Assembly: GCF_019649055.1 (NCBI RefSeq)
Contig: NW_026570263.1
Span: forward strand, 992,001 to 1,056,000
DNA length: 64,000 bases
From: Paramacrobiotus metropolitanus
Taxonomy: Eukaryota > Tardigrada > Eutardigrada > Parachela > Macrobiotidae
Direction of reading: 5' to 3'
Below are positions 33,119-45,500 of the stretch, in pieces. The position numbers and the translations under genes were made by a program. Below the pieces are notes generated by a model. It was not told the DNA's origin. It worked only from the letters and a program-made list of their open reading frames with translations, and searched no databases. Position 1 is the first letter of the stretch; each line of letters starts with the position of its first letter.

Positions 33119-34576
33119 CTACTTAAGCTTGGTTGGCAAATGAACGCGCTGCATCTCCGCTTCCTGTTCCTTGCCGTTAATGCTGTGGGATCTGCAAAGG
33201 TCACAGGTCAAAGGTCACCCATCCGTATACTTCGCGGTCGCAGCTTAATAACGGGCGTATAATTGATTATGTACATAATACATTACATATATGTAAAGGT
33301 CAGTGGTGCTGGTAGCCGTGCAAACGGCGGCGGTTACTTGCCTTTTGAGCTGGCTGTAGCCGGTGTGGAGCAAGTGGGCCTCCTGTTCGGCTTCGGCCGC
33401 GGGTGAGACTTCCTGCCGGTCGGCGTTGCTCAGCAGCTGGGCCAGCGCTGGCCCCGCCCTGTCCTGGCTCTGCCCGGCCACTGGCATCCCCCGCGCGCGG
33501 CGGTTGTCGTTGATGATGCGCCGCAGCAGCTGGTACTGCGCCCGCAGCCCGAACGCCCCCGGACGTTCCTCCCCGGCGAGATCCACCTCTGCCTTATTGC
33601 TGGCCGCCGCCACCAAGGGGCCGCTGTTGCCCGTGCCGGCTGGACGGGCTGCAAGAGGGCTGCCGCTCGGACCGGTCCAGGCGATTCGCCTGCAACGGAA
33701 AATGACAACTAGTTGAAGATTACAGATTAATATTCGTGCACTTCATGAAGGATAATAAGTGCAATTATATTGCAAATAAATTATGGCTCTGTGAACTGGC
33801 ATCGTATATTATACATCGCAGGCATTTGCCCATGTACACAGACAGTGCACTCACAATAAAATTAATAGTAGACTAAGGATGTGTACGAAGTATCAGTGCA
33901 TCACTAATAACACTATAATAAAATTACTCGTATTATCGACAAATAAAGCGTTATGGTTAAACTGACAAGAATAATCATAAATAAACTATACAGTAAGCGG
34001 TATCAGATTGTTTGCGGCATGAAACCAGTAAAAACGGGTGCCGAATGCATATGCGCATAAGAGTTGCACGTTGTCTCCCCAAAGAAACCATTGTAATGAG
34101 AAAAAGTCAGCAAAATTGCTTAATTAAATACGCATTATCTTGGAAACCAACGCTTACAGCTGCAGAAAGGTCACATAATAATTAACGCACGGTAAACGGT
34201 TTACTGCTGTGCTGTTTCTCTCATGATCACTATCATTGTCTATGCTACCGACATCGTCACCAGCTTACAACTTGTATATATGTTTAACACGAAAGGTCAC
34301 AACTAGCCGGGTGTTATGCGCAAATCGCAGTTGTCTAGATCTGTCGTACGCATGCACTTGAATCCTGCTTACCTGGCCATCTGCAGGGGCTGCAAGTGGC
34401 GGGCCGTGGCCAGCGCCACGGGCGACACCGCGGTGGCGCGGAAGGCGGCGCTGCGGTCACTCAGCCAGAGGACGCCGCTGGCCACCAGCAACAGCAGCAC
34501 CGGCACCGACGGCAGCGCCGCCGGGCAGCGCGCGCCAACGCGGCATGGAGTGGCGCTTCAGGCTACTTCGGCTCAT
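33119..34576 (-). CDS. Small type II membrane protein of unknown function, three exons
   Basis: Minus-strand exons 34576-34373, 33689-33342 and 33191-33119 give about 207 residues ending KLK and TAG. The predicted start, MSRSSLKRHSMPRWR, is basic and is followed by a hydrophobic segment (ALPSVPVLLLLVASGVLWL): the layout of a type II signal anchor with a short cytosolic tail. The luminal part is Ala- and Arg-rich with AQYQLLRRIINDNRRARG. I do not recognise a family. The start Met and the hydrophobic segment are in different frames; one extra base lies in the GC-rich run around 34525-34535. Intron 2 uses a GC donor (AAAG|GCAAGT); a GT site four bases on would end the protein early. Intron 2 holds an AGGTCAAAGGTCA direct repeat. 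A TATA-like TATATAT at about 34749 suits this gene. Confidence 0.5.
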
Positions 34577-36035
34577 CGCGATCGGACAGCCGGGAATAGT
34601 GCATGTACACAATGATGACGATGCGGATGCAGGACTCCGACGTCGAGGTCATCAGCAGCGACAACTCTAACAACCACAGCTATGCAGCTACACAGGCGCA
34701 ACCGAGCGAAACAATTAATGCAGTTAACGCCGCTTCCGGCGCCGGTGAATATATACGCCTCGGCCATTAACTGCGCCAAGGCGATGTTGTTCCTGCTTAA
34801 TCGGCGTCCGTCTTAACAATGTTTGCGTGTGGAGAAGAAAGCCGGGAAAAAAGGCGCGAGGACGGATTCGGGGAGCGCGCCACTCCAGGCACTGTGCCGC
34901 GTGGATGTACCTGTAATCCGGCGTCCTTAAATCGCGGCGCCCCTTGTCTGCCGCACGCGCATTCAGCGATTGAGTGACACTTCCGCTCGTCGATGCCGCG
35001 GAAGTTGCGCAATTGCCGTGTCACTGCGTATGCTGATTGTAAAGCCGGCATCTTGGAGAAGGTTCGGCAATTAACGCGCTGCCGGCGTTAGGGTGATTTT
35101 TAGCGGAATAACGGTGGGTTTGTTCCTAATTACCCGCCACTGCTCCCATTTCGCGGCGCTACTGCAATTGTCGCTCGGACGAGAACAATACTCTTCGCGA
35201 TAACGACACTATTTCTGTCAGCGGAGTACCGCGTCGTAACTGCACAATGTTTCACCTTTTCATGCGCTGGCCGAGGAAATGCTCAGCGACAGCGAGTACT
35301 GACTTATTTTGCGCCACTACACAATGTGGTGCACGTAAGACGTCTTTGTTGAAAAGGCGCTGACGCGGTTTACTGGAATGCTTCACTTATTTCACCATTT
35401 TTATTGGCAAGTTTTCGATCTCGTACTCTAATTAAACAATTTTTCTTTAATTAATGACATTGTAAAATATAAAAAGTAGTAACGTAACTTACGTAAGTAG
35501 CATGCGCGACTACCAGACTTTATTATTCTGAATCAGGGCTAATTAAGACGGCTGGTTAATCAGATAAAGCAAGGCGAGAAACAGAAACGTAATCGTGTAT
35601 AAACAGGTTGTAATGTCAAACCGGGAACATAAAAACAGCAGGTACTGTATATAGTACGATTAAACAGTCTTATACGATTAAAGTCATTTTTATACATTTA
35701 TCCGAATTATTTTTTATCCGAAAACAAGTATCTGAATTTCTTTCATGTAAGTCCGTGAAAATGTTATACGCATCATTAATATCCAACGAAGAAATGCGGC
35801 ATCGATCAGCTCCGAAGGGAGCAAATTTAGATCAAATTTTCTTTGTGATTATGCCGCTCCTCTCGATTGATGCTTAATAAGTGATTGTTTTCTAAGTTTC
35901 AGTACTTACTGTACAAGTTTCGGTGAAGATTATTATTAAATTAATATTAGTATTAATATTATTATCATTAAATGCCGTGTGTTTTTATTGGTCAAATCGA
36001 ACTGAAATTAATGAGGGAAAATGCGTAATTAGAGA
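34577..36035. other. Intergenic, with probable promoter of the small membrane protein gene
   Basis: A minus-strand TATATAT near 34745-34753 lies about 170 bp upstream of ATG 34576. Farther right the sequence is AT-rich with no supportable exon. Confidence 0.35.
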
Positions 36036-36042
36036 TTAGGAA

Positions 36043-36299
36043 TCACTGAGCATCCTTGGGGGCGAACAACCACTCGCGCACCCCAATATTAGGAGGCCAG
36101 TTTTCAGGAGTAAACATTTTATCAGACTCATGAGCATAAGAACCAACACGTGCAAACAGGCTATTCTTACGGCCCTTTTTAGCAGAGTAAATCGACACAA
36201 ATCTGACAGAGATTCCGTTCGATTCAATGGCGCTCTGGAGATCCTTGCTGTAGTCATCCAGTGTCTGATGTCGGGACGGATCCAAAGGGGGTATGCCAT
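36043..36299 (-). pseudogene. Isolated coding-like fragment, unknown
   Basis: A frame of about 85 codons without a start Met, containing SVRFVSIYSAKKGRKNSLFA and ENWPPNIGVREWLFAPKDAQ before a TAA. The phrase WPPNIGVREW with K/R-rich lead resembles short domains found in retroelement-encoded proteins, but I cannot name it. It is flanked by AT-rich sequence with no matching exon, so it may be a mobile-element relic or a single exon of an unrecognised gene. Confidence 0.25.
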
Positions 36300-36767
36300 G
36301 TAGACAGTATCATTAAATTACCTATCTTGGATATCTTAGTACAGTAATATCATTCTTCATGTTTTATTAAACCGTCTGATCAACGGACTACAACAGATGT
36401 ACGAGTGACGCGGGAATTTGTGGCAGTCAGACAGTCAGTGAGCCAGGAAAATGATGCATGATTAATTTTTATTCAACAACTAATCAGTACGTACAGGGCC
36501 AAAGGTAAAACCTGTACAAAATAATATTATTCGCTCGCTAACAGTATTTCGAAGCCAAAAACGACAGTTACCCAAAAGAAAAACCGACCGACGCGGACAC
36601 TAATTAACCAAACATTACTCCGTGGCCACCCAACGCCGACCGCACCAACGAATAAATACGCAAAAACCACCGCAAAAAATTGGTAAGGATAGATAAGACG
36701 ATAAAACAGATCCGCTCGACCAGCAGCACAGCTTCTTCGAATACTACATCAGATAAACAGAGGGAAA

Positions 36768-39292
36768 TTAGGCGCGGCGCAGGCGCTTCTCGACGAGCCC
36801 GAGGGCCATGTGGATCTGGCTGGTCAGGTCCTGCCGGCGCTGCAGCAGGGCGTCGCGCTCGCGCAGCAACGCCTGATGGACCTCCATGGCCTCCTCCTCC
36901 TGGCGGCGCTTCTTGCTGCGGTAACGGTTGGCCGCCTTCTTGTTCTGGTCGCGCTTCCGCTCGGTCATGCCGCGCGCGCGCGATTTCACAACGCCGCCGC
37001 TGCGCCGACGCGGGCCGGCTTTGGTGGGCTTGCTGGCCGGCGGGGAGGTGGGTGCGGCCGGGGCGGCGGGCTGGATGGGCAGCGGCACTTGCAGCGGCGG
37101 GGGCATCGACGCCGGCTCCGGATGGCTCACACCTGACGACGAAACCACCAAGTTAATTTTAATCGCGGTACTTGGAGTTAGTTGATTCAACTGTTCTTTT
37201 TGTTCTAAATTGGTTTATTAAGTTCAAGTGTAAATGGCTTTCAGCTTGTACAATTTGTCAATAAAGTTTTACTTGTTGATTCAACTGCTGCTTGCAATAC
37301 TTGTCGGCCCGCGAAATATAACTGATCACCATAATTATTGATTATATGTTTCAATATTGTCAATATTTGTGATAAGATCATGGTGTGAACTACAGCGATA
37401 TAACCGAAAGGATTACTAATGTTTTTTGAATTGCAGATTTTCTTGGATTCACAATCGTTGTAAAACTGTTTACCTTGTGCGGCAGCCACGGGAGCGTCGG
37501 CGGCGCTGTTGCTGCTGCTGTAGGCCATGAGGGTGAGGAGCAGATCGTCCAGCTCGCGGGCCTCCTCGAAGGCGGCCCCGGCCAGCACGACGCCGGCCTT
37601 GTCCTCGGCCCAGCTGCAGGGGGCCTCCCCGCCCAGGCCCAGGCCCAGGCCGGCCATCACCGGCCACACCGCCACGTTGACGTCCAGCAGGCCCAGGCCG
37701 ATGCCCAGGCCCCAGTCCATCATTGCGTTCTCTTTCTGCGCCACATCTGCATCCACACACACCCACCAGTTACAACACAGAACACACCCTTTTCAATAAC
37801 CACACAAATGCATGCTGACGTAGTTCAAATAACGCCAAACATTATTATTCATTAAGTCAAACGTCGAAGCGCCATGGAAATCAGCTGACGGTGCGGAATT
37901 GCGGATCGATTTTTCAACTCTGACATCACTGCACAATACTGCCATACATCCTGCTCAGCGGCATAAAAAAAACACTGCAGCGCGCAGTCGGCTGGTTGGA
38001 TCGGTAGCTAATGCCAAAAATGTACTGGTGGCGGAAGTCGGCAGACAACTATTTCGGCGCCGCTGACAAGAGTGCTGACGTCAATTGACTCAACTGCCGT
38101 TCACGGCTCGTGATCCCGCCACGAGACGCACCGGCTGTCTGCATTACATTCTGCCCAACTCTATGCATTCACAGTTTTCACACCCCCAAAACAACTGAAG
38201 ACTAAATATTATTCTTTTTTAATTTGCAACAAATTTCTGTACTAACCATTTCTGTACAACGATAAAGTCACGTAGCGGAAAAAAGACAGCCGCGGCAGCA
38301 TTACGAGTTATGTAACCAATTTAACCTTTTTCATTTCAAACAAACATTACATAAATTCATAATGCATGATATTGAAAAGTAAGATGTGAATTCAATTATT
38401 ACGAAAATTCGCACAAGTTACTACGCGATATTCAAAAATTGCAACGTTTAAATTCATCAGAAATCCCAATGTCCCATAAATTTATCAAATTATAATTATG
38501 AAATGCTGCAGACATATTATGGACTTTTCCTTTGAATTTTAGTAGTTGATAACCTTGAGTAACCTTCTAATGTTTGCTAATTGAACGTTACGAGACAAGC
38601 ACGAGGCGCCTGATACGAGACCCCGATACCGACCGTTCGCCTGTCTAAAACGAATGACACACTCATGACATCATCGCATATAAACTCAGCCGCCCTGCAC
38701 AATTCCCAGTACACTGTCTACCCGCCTCACGGCAACCGAACAGGGTTCTCGCCCCACCCACCGCCCGCATCGCGCGCCTGACATCACGCGCACGCCAGTC
38801 GACGAACGCGCGATTACGATAAGCAGTAAGCTTCTCCAGCGGCAAATGACCTCAATCGGCGTCAGTTCCGTTTTGTTAAAATACCGTATTACGTGTGAAG
38901 AAGCTCCACCCACCTGAAGTGTACCACAAGTCCTCCATGCACGCGTCGGGGGTCTGCATGAAGTCGCTGAAGCTGCTGCTGTTGCTGAGCGCCTGCGGGG
39001 CTTCCCGCTCAGGGCCCTGGTGGATGAGCTCCTCCAGGTCCATGGCCAGGTGCAGGTCGTCGAGGGCGAAGGGGTGGTTGGGTTTGGGGAACATGTCGTT
39101 TGTCGCTGGGAAATGAATGCTGTCGACAGTATAGTCTGCCTGGATGAGGTCTCCGTTAGCGAGCAGGCCGTGGTTAAATGGGTCCAGCTCGTCGTTTGCG
39201 CCGGCCCCAATGGGGCCAGGGCTCGGCCACAGGAACAGTTCCACTTTCTCCATTTTGGGGATGCGCTTGAATTTGGGGGCACACCGTGCCAT
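36768..39292 (-). CDS. ATF4: ATF4/CREB2-like bZIP transcription factor, three coding exons
   Basis: Coding exons 39292-38914, 37746-37474 and 37132-36768 join in phase to 338 residues (human ATF4 has 351). The C-terminus is a bZIP: basic region ERKRDQNKKAANRYRSKKRR (about 275-294) followed by a leucine-zipper-like helix to the last residue. The NKKAANRYR core matches ATF4/ATF5 (crc in Drosophila) better than CREB or Jun. The N-terminal two thirds are acidic with aromatic clusters (SNSSSFSDFMQTPDACMEDL), suiting an activation domain. ATF4 proteins control amino-acid and ER-stress responses, in most animals through upstream open frames. The first coding exon begins 14 bases after an acceptor (GTTTGCAG|TTCC), so there is at least one leader exon, not found. 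A minus-strand AATAAA near 36470 could be the poly(A) signal. Confidence 0.8.
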
Positions 39293-39306
39293 TCTGTCGG
39301 GGGGAA

Positions 39307-39991
39307 CTGCAAACAACACATGGCAAAGTTGTTATGCCTGGATCGCACGGGCGAGAAATTGTTGGATCGTGAACAGACAGCGAGGGATACGTACGTCATT
39401 GTCATGATTGGCGTGAAAAAAGGACCGGGGTCCTTGGGGCGTGGGGCGGTTTAGCACATGGTAAACCCGAGAGAAGAACTCGACAAATTTTTAGAAGGCG
39501 TTGGGAAGTAGGATTTTTGTGAAATGAATTCTGATGCAATCGCAGTGTGGCGGACTGCTGTCAGAGCGCTGCAAACTTGAACGCCGTGCAGCATGCGGTG
39601 GGGCGTGGTATGGCGAGCCGATAATGGCAGTGGCAGTTCTGTGAATGGTTAGCCGTCGGGTACGGCAAACACGTTTCCGCTTTAGACTAGTCTGTCAGTT
39701 TTAATTTTTATTGTTTTGGTTTTCACTTTCGCTACGGGTAGAGTTTTAGACATCACACTCAGAAACATAAACGGTACGTACACTTAAAAGTTAAAAATTA
39801 TATGTAATAATTAAATTAAATATTCGTGCAATGAGAAAACGATTAAGTTATTTAAAAATTACATTCTGCACAATGGTAATTAATATTGGTATTAAACTTT
39901 ACAGTCCTAACTAGTTTATAAATACTACTGTTGCTATCTGGTACAATACTACGGCTATCTGTGCAGTTTATGAGAGGGCAAAGCTTGCCGG
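39307..39991. other. Upstream flank or leader intron of the ATF4-like gene
   Basis: The acceptor at 39307 shows that an intron of the ATF4-like gene begins here. A minus-strand TATAAA near 39916-39921 is a possible promoter. No further exon could be defended. Confidence 0.3.
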
Positions 39992-40001
39992 TGTTTGCGG
40001 T

Positions 40002-40950
40002 GGGTAGTACGTACTAAAAAATTAATGTTACTGGTACTGGTAGTGGTACTGGTAGTGGTGGTACGTAATGGTACCAGTCCCTTTTATTAGCGCAAGCCAG
40101 TAACACTCATGCAAAATATAAAAAGAACAGAAATATTCGAAACGCGTTAAAGTTTTGGAATTTTCTTCTGCCAAAAAGGACGTTTTATTGGCTACTATAA
40201 ACATAAAACATGCTGCAGTCGACACACAGCTGAGGCGCTGTGGAAATTAAGGAAATAATAACTAGTTGTGGTACTTGATGGAATTACTATTATAAGCAAT
40301 TACTGGGCTGGAGGCCACTTTTATCTCTGTTTATGCCGTCTGAAACCTTAGTTATCGCTACTGCGTAATAATCTTTTATTTCTCAATATGTACAGCAACG
40401 AGCACCACTCAGTATAATACAATCAAATGAAGAACTTGTCCCAGGTAACATGGGAAGGGACTGTGCATAATATGCTCATAGCGTAATAGTACTTTACTGG
40501 TAAACTAACTGTATGTATAAATAAGTGCCTCGTAACTATTTTATGGCACTTCTCAGCTGACTAGCGAATAATCAAAATATGGTGTTTTATTGAATGGTTA
40601 GGGTAGATGGCCACTTGTCCGTTTTAATTATTCTGGTGCACTCTTATAAATAAATGACAACTTTACTCTCTGTGGCGTCGGGAAACAATTTTATTATAAG
40701 TTTTCAGCGTTCAGCACAGCCAGAAACTAAAACAGTGGTCAAAACTTTTAAAAGGTAGACGATGGGGCGTTTCGTCTATAAAGTACTTAAAACATAGTTT
40801 GCGCTTTGAGTTTAACGATATTCTTGTCATTTTCCATGTACCAGCTGCCACTACCAGGAGTCCAGCACCACTGCTACCACTGACAGTACCAGTACCATTA
40901 CGTAGGACCACTAGCAGTAACAGTAACATTTACTACTTAGTACTACCAGC
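40002..40950. mobile_element. Mutator-like (MULE-type) non-autonomous element with 10-bp flanking duplication
   Basis: A direct repeat TGTTTGCGGT occurs at 39992-40001 and 40951-40960. Between them the ends are inverted: left GGTAGTAC...ATGTTACTGGTACTGGTAGTGG...ACGTAATGGTAC and right, read in reverse, the same order of motifs. The inverted arms (about 85-100 bp) are built on a GGTACTGGTAGT short tandem repeat. The interior is AT-rich with no transposase. A 9-11 bp duplication and long inverted repeats are typical of Mutator-like elements. Confidence 0.65.
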
Positions 40951-41504
40951 TGTTTGCGGTTCAGATTAGCCGTTAATTGTGTGATTTTTATTCCATGAAA
41001 TGAGCGCGTAGTCGAATGGTAAAGGGCACATGTTATATAGATATCACTCCCTCATAAACACTAACAATAAGCTTATAGCAACGGTTAAAAATCAACAGAG
41101 TCATGTTTTTTGCGAAGTCCTGATGTTTTTATTGTGCGGAAACCCCAGTAGCGATTTATGGCAGATGTATTGATAGGTTGGTCAAAGTTTCAGCTGTGTT
41201 AATTGTTAACAAAATAATTATTGTACGCATTCGTATGGTACTGTACAGTGCGCCGGCCGCCGGGTACGATGGTATTGTCATTGCATGCGTAATCCGGCAG
41301 CGACGTTTTTCAAACAGTAAAGTTTTGATTATTAGAACCTGTTTTCTTACTGTTTTTTCAGCCAATGGCACATCGAGAAACCGAGATATATATACTAGAT
41401 CGATATTCAATATTAATTTCATATGTGTCAAATCCACTTGATGGCGCTACGGACGGTATCGGTACTGCCTGACGTTTGGTTTTACTGATAATATACATAA
41501 TATA

Positions 41505-41520
41505 TATAAAAATATATATA

Positions 41521-41562
<42 letters not shown>
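41505..41562. repeat. (TA)n microsatellite
   Basis: Uninterrupted or nearly uninterrupted TA dinucleotides with two AAAA interruptions at the left end. Confidence 0.9.
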
Positions 41563-41566
<4 letters not shown>

Positions 41567-41900
41567 GCCAATTCTGCGTGGTGCTGTTACGGGGCGCGTC
41601 GAGCATTATTCCTCCCTTGAAGCCGGAAGTAGAGCTTCGTGACGACCTCTGCATCGTGTGCGAATTTGCGATGAGACCGTGACCGTGCGATGTATAGACG
41701 CGTACTGTACCGGCGTTAATGTACACACTGTACGGCACACGTGCGAGTATAAATTAATCAAGTACTGCATGGATTGCTGATTGCCCATCAGTAATATTAT
41801 TAATCATGGTGATGCACGTGTACACGTACAGCAGCTTGTATAACTATAGTATCCCGCTTCGTACAAAAATTATTTTATTGTTAATACCAATTAAAAAGTA

Positions 41901-42100
41901 TATAGGGGCAAAACTAAACGTGTTCCACGGTTCCCCTGTATTGCTGTCGTCAGCCGGCTGGAGTTTTACGTTGTGGCTAAACATGGCGCTTATGTACCGC
42001 GCCAGATTTAACCATATGTATTGCCGTAACGTCACACTCCAGGCGGGTGACGGCAGCAATACAGGGGAACCGTGGAACACGCTTAGTTTTGCCCCCTATA
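41901..42100. mobile_element. MITE/foldback element related to the one at 12.8 kb
   Basis: About 200 bp. The left arm TATAGGGGCAAAACTAAACG and the right arm (inverted: TAGGGGGCAAAACTAAGCG) continue through GTGTTCCACGGTTCCCCTGT as near-perfect inverted copies of about 75 bp. TATA flanks both sides. TTTTACGTTGTGGCTAAAC inside the left arm echoes TTTACGTTGTGGCTTGAC in the 12.8-kb element. Confidence 0.75.
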
Positions 42101-42489
42101 TATGTACATGCACGTATTCTCACGCGATATGCCTGCATATTATGAAAGTGTATATCCGGATCCGCAGGCAATTGGCCGTAATCGACGACAATTTCTTCCA
42201 GCGCTGGCGTCCACCCCACCATCTGTCAGGATCGGGTTCGGAGCAACGGCAATATACTGTGGAAGTATACGCCCGCCGCGGTTGTGCATTGTGTACAATA
42301 CCTGCCCCTACAGAATACGTGAAAGGTCGGCGCCGGTTGCTTTCTGAACCGCACTGGCTAGCTTCCGCCGGTGACTATATTTACATATGCCCGTATATGT
42401 ATAGTTGTATATGTACATCTTCATATTGTGTATATAAAAGGAAGTGTATACGGTAGAGTCTTCTACGAATACGTTGTGCTTTGGATCGG

Positions 42490-42498
42490 GGTGTATAT
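42490..42498 (+). promoter_or_regulatory. TATA-like box before the GPCR gene
   Basis: GTGTATATATTCC lies about 105 bp upstream of ATG 42598 and suits a start site near 42522. Motif and spacing only. Confidence 0.35.
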
Positions 42499-42597
42499 AT
42501 TCCGCGGGACGAGGCTCAAGCTAGGTTAAGCCGCTCTCTCTCGACTTCCGGTAATCCGGTGGGCTTATCTTGATGAAGAGGATCGCAACGGGCATCC

Positions 42598-45500
42598 ATG
42601 GAAATTGTCCCGGCCAGGATTGCATTGATCCCCGCCATGTCAAGTGCCAACAACGCCAACCTTTCCCTTAACGCTGCGCCGGCCGATCGCTGGCGAAACC
42701 CGGCGAGTGCGGCGCATGACTCCCCGCATCGGCATCTGCATCGGCATCATCATCATCGTCAACATCATCCCGCCGACGTGAATAACATTCATCCCGCCAC
42801 TGCACCGCTACAGCCTGCGCGTCTTCGCCACAACAACACTCGCCATAGCCACTTGACACGGCTGTCCGCTGCTCTTTTTGCCCTTCTCGCCACCAGCACC
42901 GCGGCCACAACCGGAAGTAGGGAGCGCCTGCCCCGCACCGTCGGGCACTCCGCTGACCAGTTGAACCACGTAACGCCCTCCTATCTGCCGTCCGATCGGG
43001 GCTTGAACGGCGCCAGGGATACGAGTGATCGTGATATGATGCCGCTGCACCGGATCGCCTACCAAAATATGCCGGCCGCAGGTACGCAATAAGCTTCATC
43101 TCTGAATTAGACACTCTATTAGACATATACAGCAAGTCCGTATCCTTAATTGTTATGTGTAGGAATCAAAGGATTTCAGTATTATTATTAGTGATTCTAT
43201 GTACCTACCGTCAAGGAAGACACTGCAATTTGACCTTAAGATAATCAATACAATAACTCAAATAACCGTTTTCTGGCAGTACTGGCAACGATCTACATAT
43301 CTATATATAGAAGTGTACATCATGTCGAGATCATGAGACGGAAACGTATTGTACTAACTGTCATTAACTGATAATTATTAATTTATTGGTACTAAACCAC
43401 CGGCACTTCCAAGTTTCAAAGAAGCGAAAGTAATATTCTTTACAAGCGGAATAAAGTGTACGAGTATGCTTCTGTATGTAGCAATAAAAGCGCGTATGTA
43501 TCGTATCTTGCAAATTTCATTAGAGTTGGCCTTTTCCACTTGATCCGCTGTTTCCAGTAGCGCAGTATTCAAATTTACTACGTGTATGCAAATGGAACAA
43601 CTGTATAATTATGAGCTGGCTATAAGGTAAAAGGTACGATGACGTACATGGCAGCGCTTTCTGCACAGCTGGATTAGGATATATGTGGAATGCAGCGGTA
43701 AAGCGGAAGTGTGCACCATTAGAGCGACCGGATATTTGCTGCACATTGTCCAACTTGCCGCTGCACGGGCTCCTACTGCATATACGACGTATCGGGGGTC
43801 ACTGATATTTGTAGCGAGTACCGCTCGTAGCGATGTTCAGTGTTGCTACTCCAGCAACCTGAGCCGCACATGTGCACTTGTGCTGTACATAATTGTGAAA
43901 AATAAGTACAATCCCGGCGGCAGCAATAATTATTTACCAATCTGCAGCGCTGCCTGTTTGAACAGTCTCCGACAGGGACCGCGCGGCCGGTGTCGGGTTC
44001 TGGTTGAGTCACGGTGTCGGTTACTTCGGCGAGATGTAAAGGAATATTCCCTGACTATCCTGTTCTTTGTTACGCCTCCATTAAGCATTTTGTCTGCTCC
44101 CCATTTCTATTTTTCTGTTTGCTGTGTGGGCGACGTGAACATGTTAGGTACAGTGCCGTATTGAAGGTCATTTAATACAACCAAGAATTTGATTATGGAA
44201 GCGGTATGATAGTCGCATTATTATTTGCAGCCAATAATTTTGCTGAATGATATTACTGTTTTTCTGTGCCGGAACCGCGGAGGTTAATGGATAACTTTAA
44301 TTAACGCCGATCTGTACTGGGGCGTTAATGCCAAGCGGGTGCCGTTCGACAGGTTATCCAAGGAACACAGAACTTCTAATCGTACAGATCACACGTGCCG
44401 CTTGTATATGTACCGGTTAATTATAATCCGTTGTAACACAACACAGCATCGATTTGATCTGGGAAGAAACACTAGTACAAAAGTAAATGCCGAGTTAATG
44501 CGCAGATAAAATGAAAAAATATTTGTTAGATGAAAAAGAAAATTTAAAGCAAAATATACGCCTGCTGAGGGAGGCTGTTTTTAAGGACTCAATAATTATC
44601 GGGTGGTGGTTATTTGCAGTGGCCGACTGGACGGGCGCCCTGCAGAGCAACAAGTCGTCCGACCTCCCAGCATCCGCCAGCAACCCGTCGCCCCGCCTCC
44701 TGGACGCCCCGCCGCCCCGCCCCCTCCCGGACCCTAATCCAGCGCTGCCGCTGCCGGCGCTGGAGCTGGTGCAGCCGACGCACGACTACACGGTGGTGGT
44801 GTACTCGGTCATCCTCATCTTCGGCTTCTTCTCCAACTTGTACATCGTGCTGCGCTTCCTGCAGCTGCGCTTCGGCCTGCGCCTGAACCTGGGCGCCGGC
44901 AAGGACACCGGCCTGTCCAGCGCCGCCGTCCTGCTGCAGCACCGCGCCCGCCTCCGCCTGCTGCACGTGGCCCTGGCCAACCTGCTGATCTGCACCATCT
45001 CCGTGCCCATGGAGCTGGGCTGGCGCGCCACCATCGAGTGGCGCGCCGGCAATCTCGGCTGCAAGCTGCTGCAGTTCGGCCGGGTGTTGGGCCTGTACGC
45101 GCTGGCCAACTGCCTGACGGCCATCGCGCTGGACAAGCTGCTGCACGTGCGCCTGCTGCTGCGCGGCACCGCCGCCCTCGGCGCCACCGCCAGCGGGGGC
45201 GGCTGGGCGCTGGGCTCGCCCATCCACGGACTGCTGGCCGCCGGCTGGATCCTCAGCGCCCTCTGCAGCTTCCCGCAGGTACCGGCGCACACACATAGTA
45301 ATATGTAGGTTTATTAAGGTATGTTATTGGAGTATGTAAGTAAGCGCTTTAGTACGTGTATTAATCGGCTTGGCGGTCGCGGGCCCGATGGGTATCTGCC
45401 GATAACCGGATGTGGCCGGGGCCTGCTTGATTAGACTAGATTAAGGTCACGCCGATTTACTGCTTAATGCCGCTGGAGGTCTGGCTGCTCTGTGCTCAGC

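Noticed and set aside
36680-37156. 158-codon plus-strand frame
   Set aside because: Antisense of the ATF4 bZIP exon.
44610-45296. 228-codon minus-strand frame rich in Gln/Gly/Ala
   Set aside because: Antisense of GPCR exon 2, whose plus-strand frame has clear transmembrane helices and fits its splice phases.
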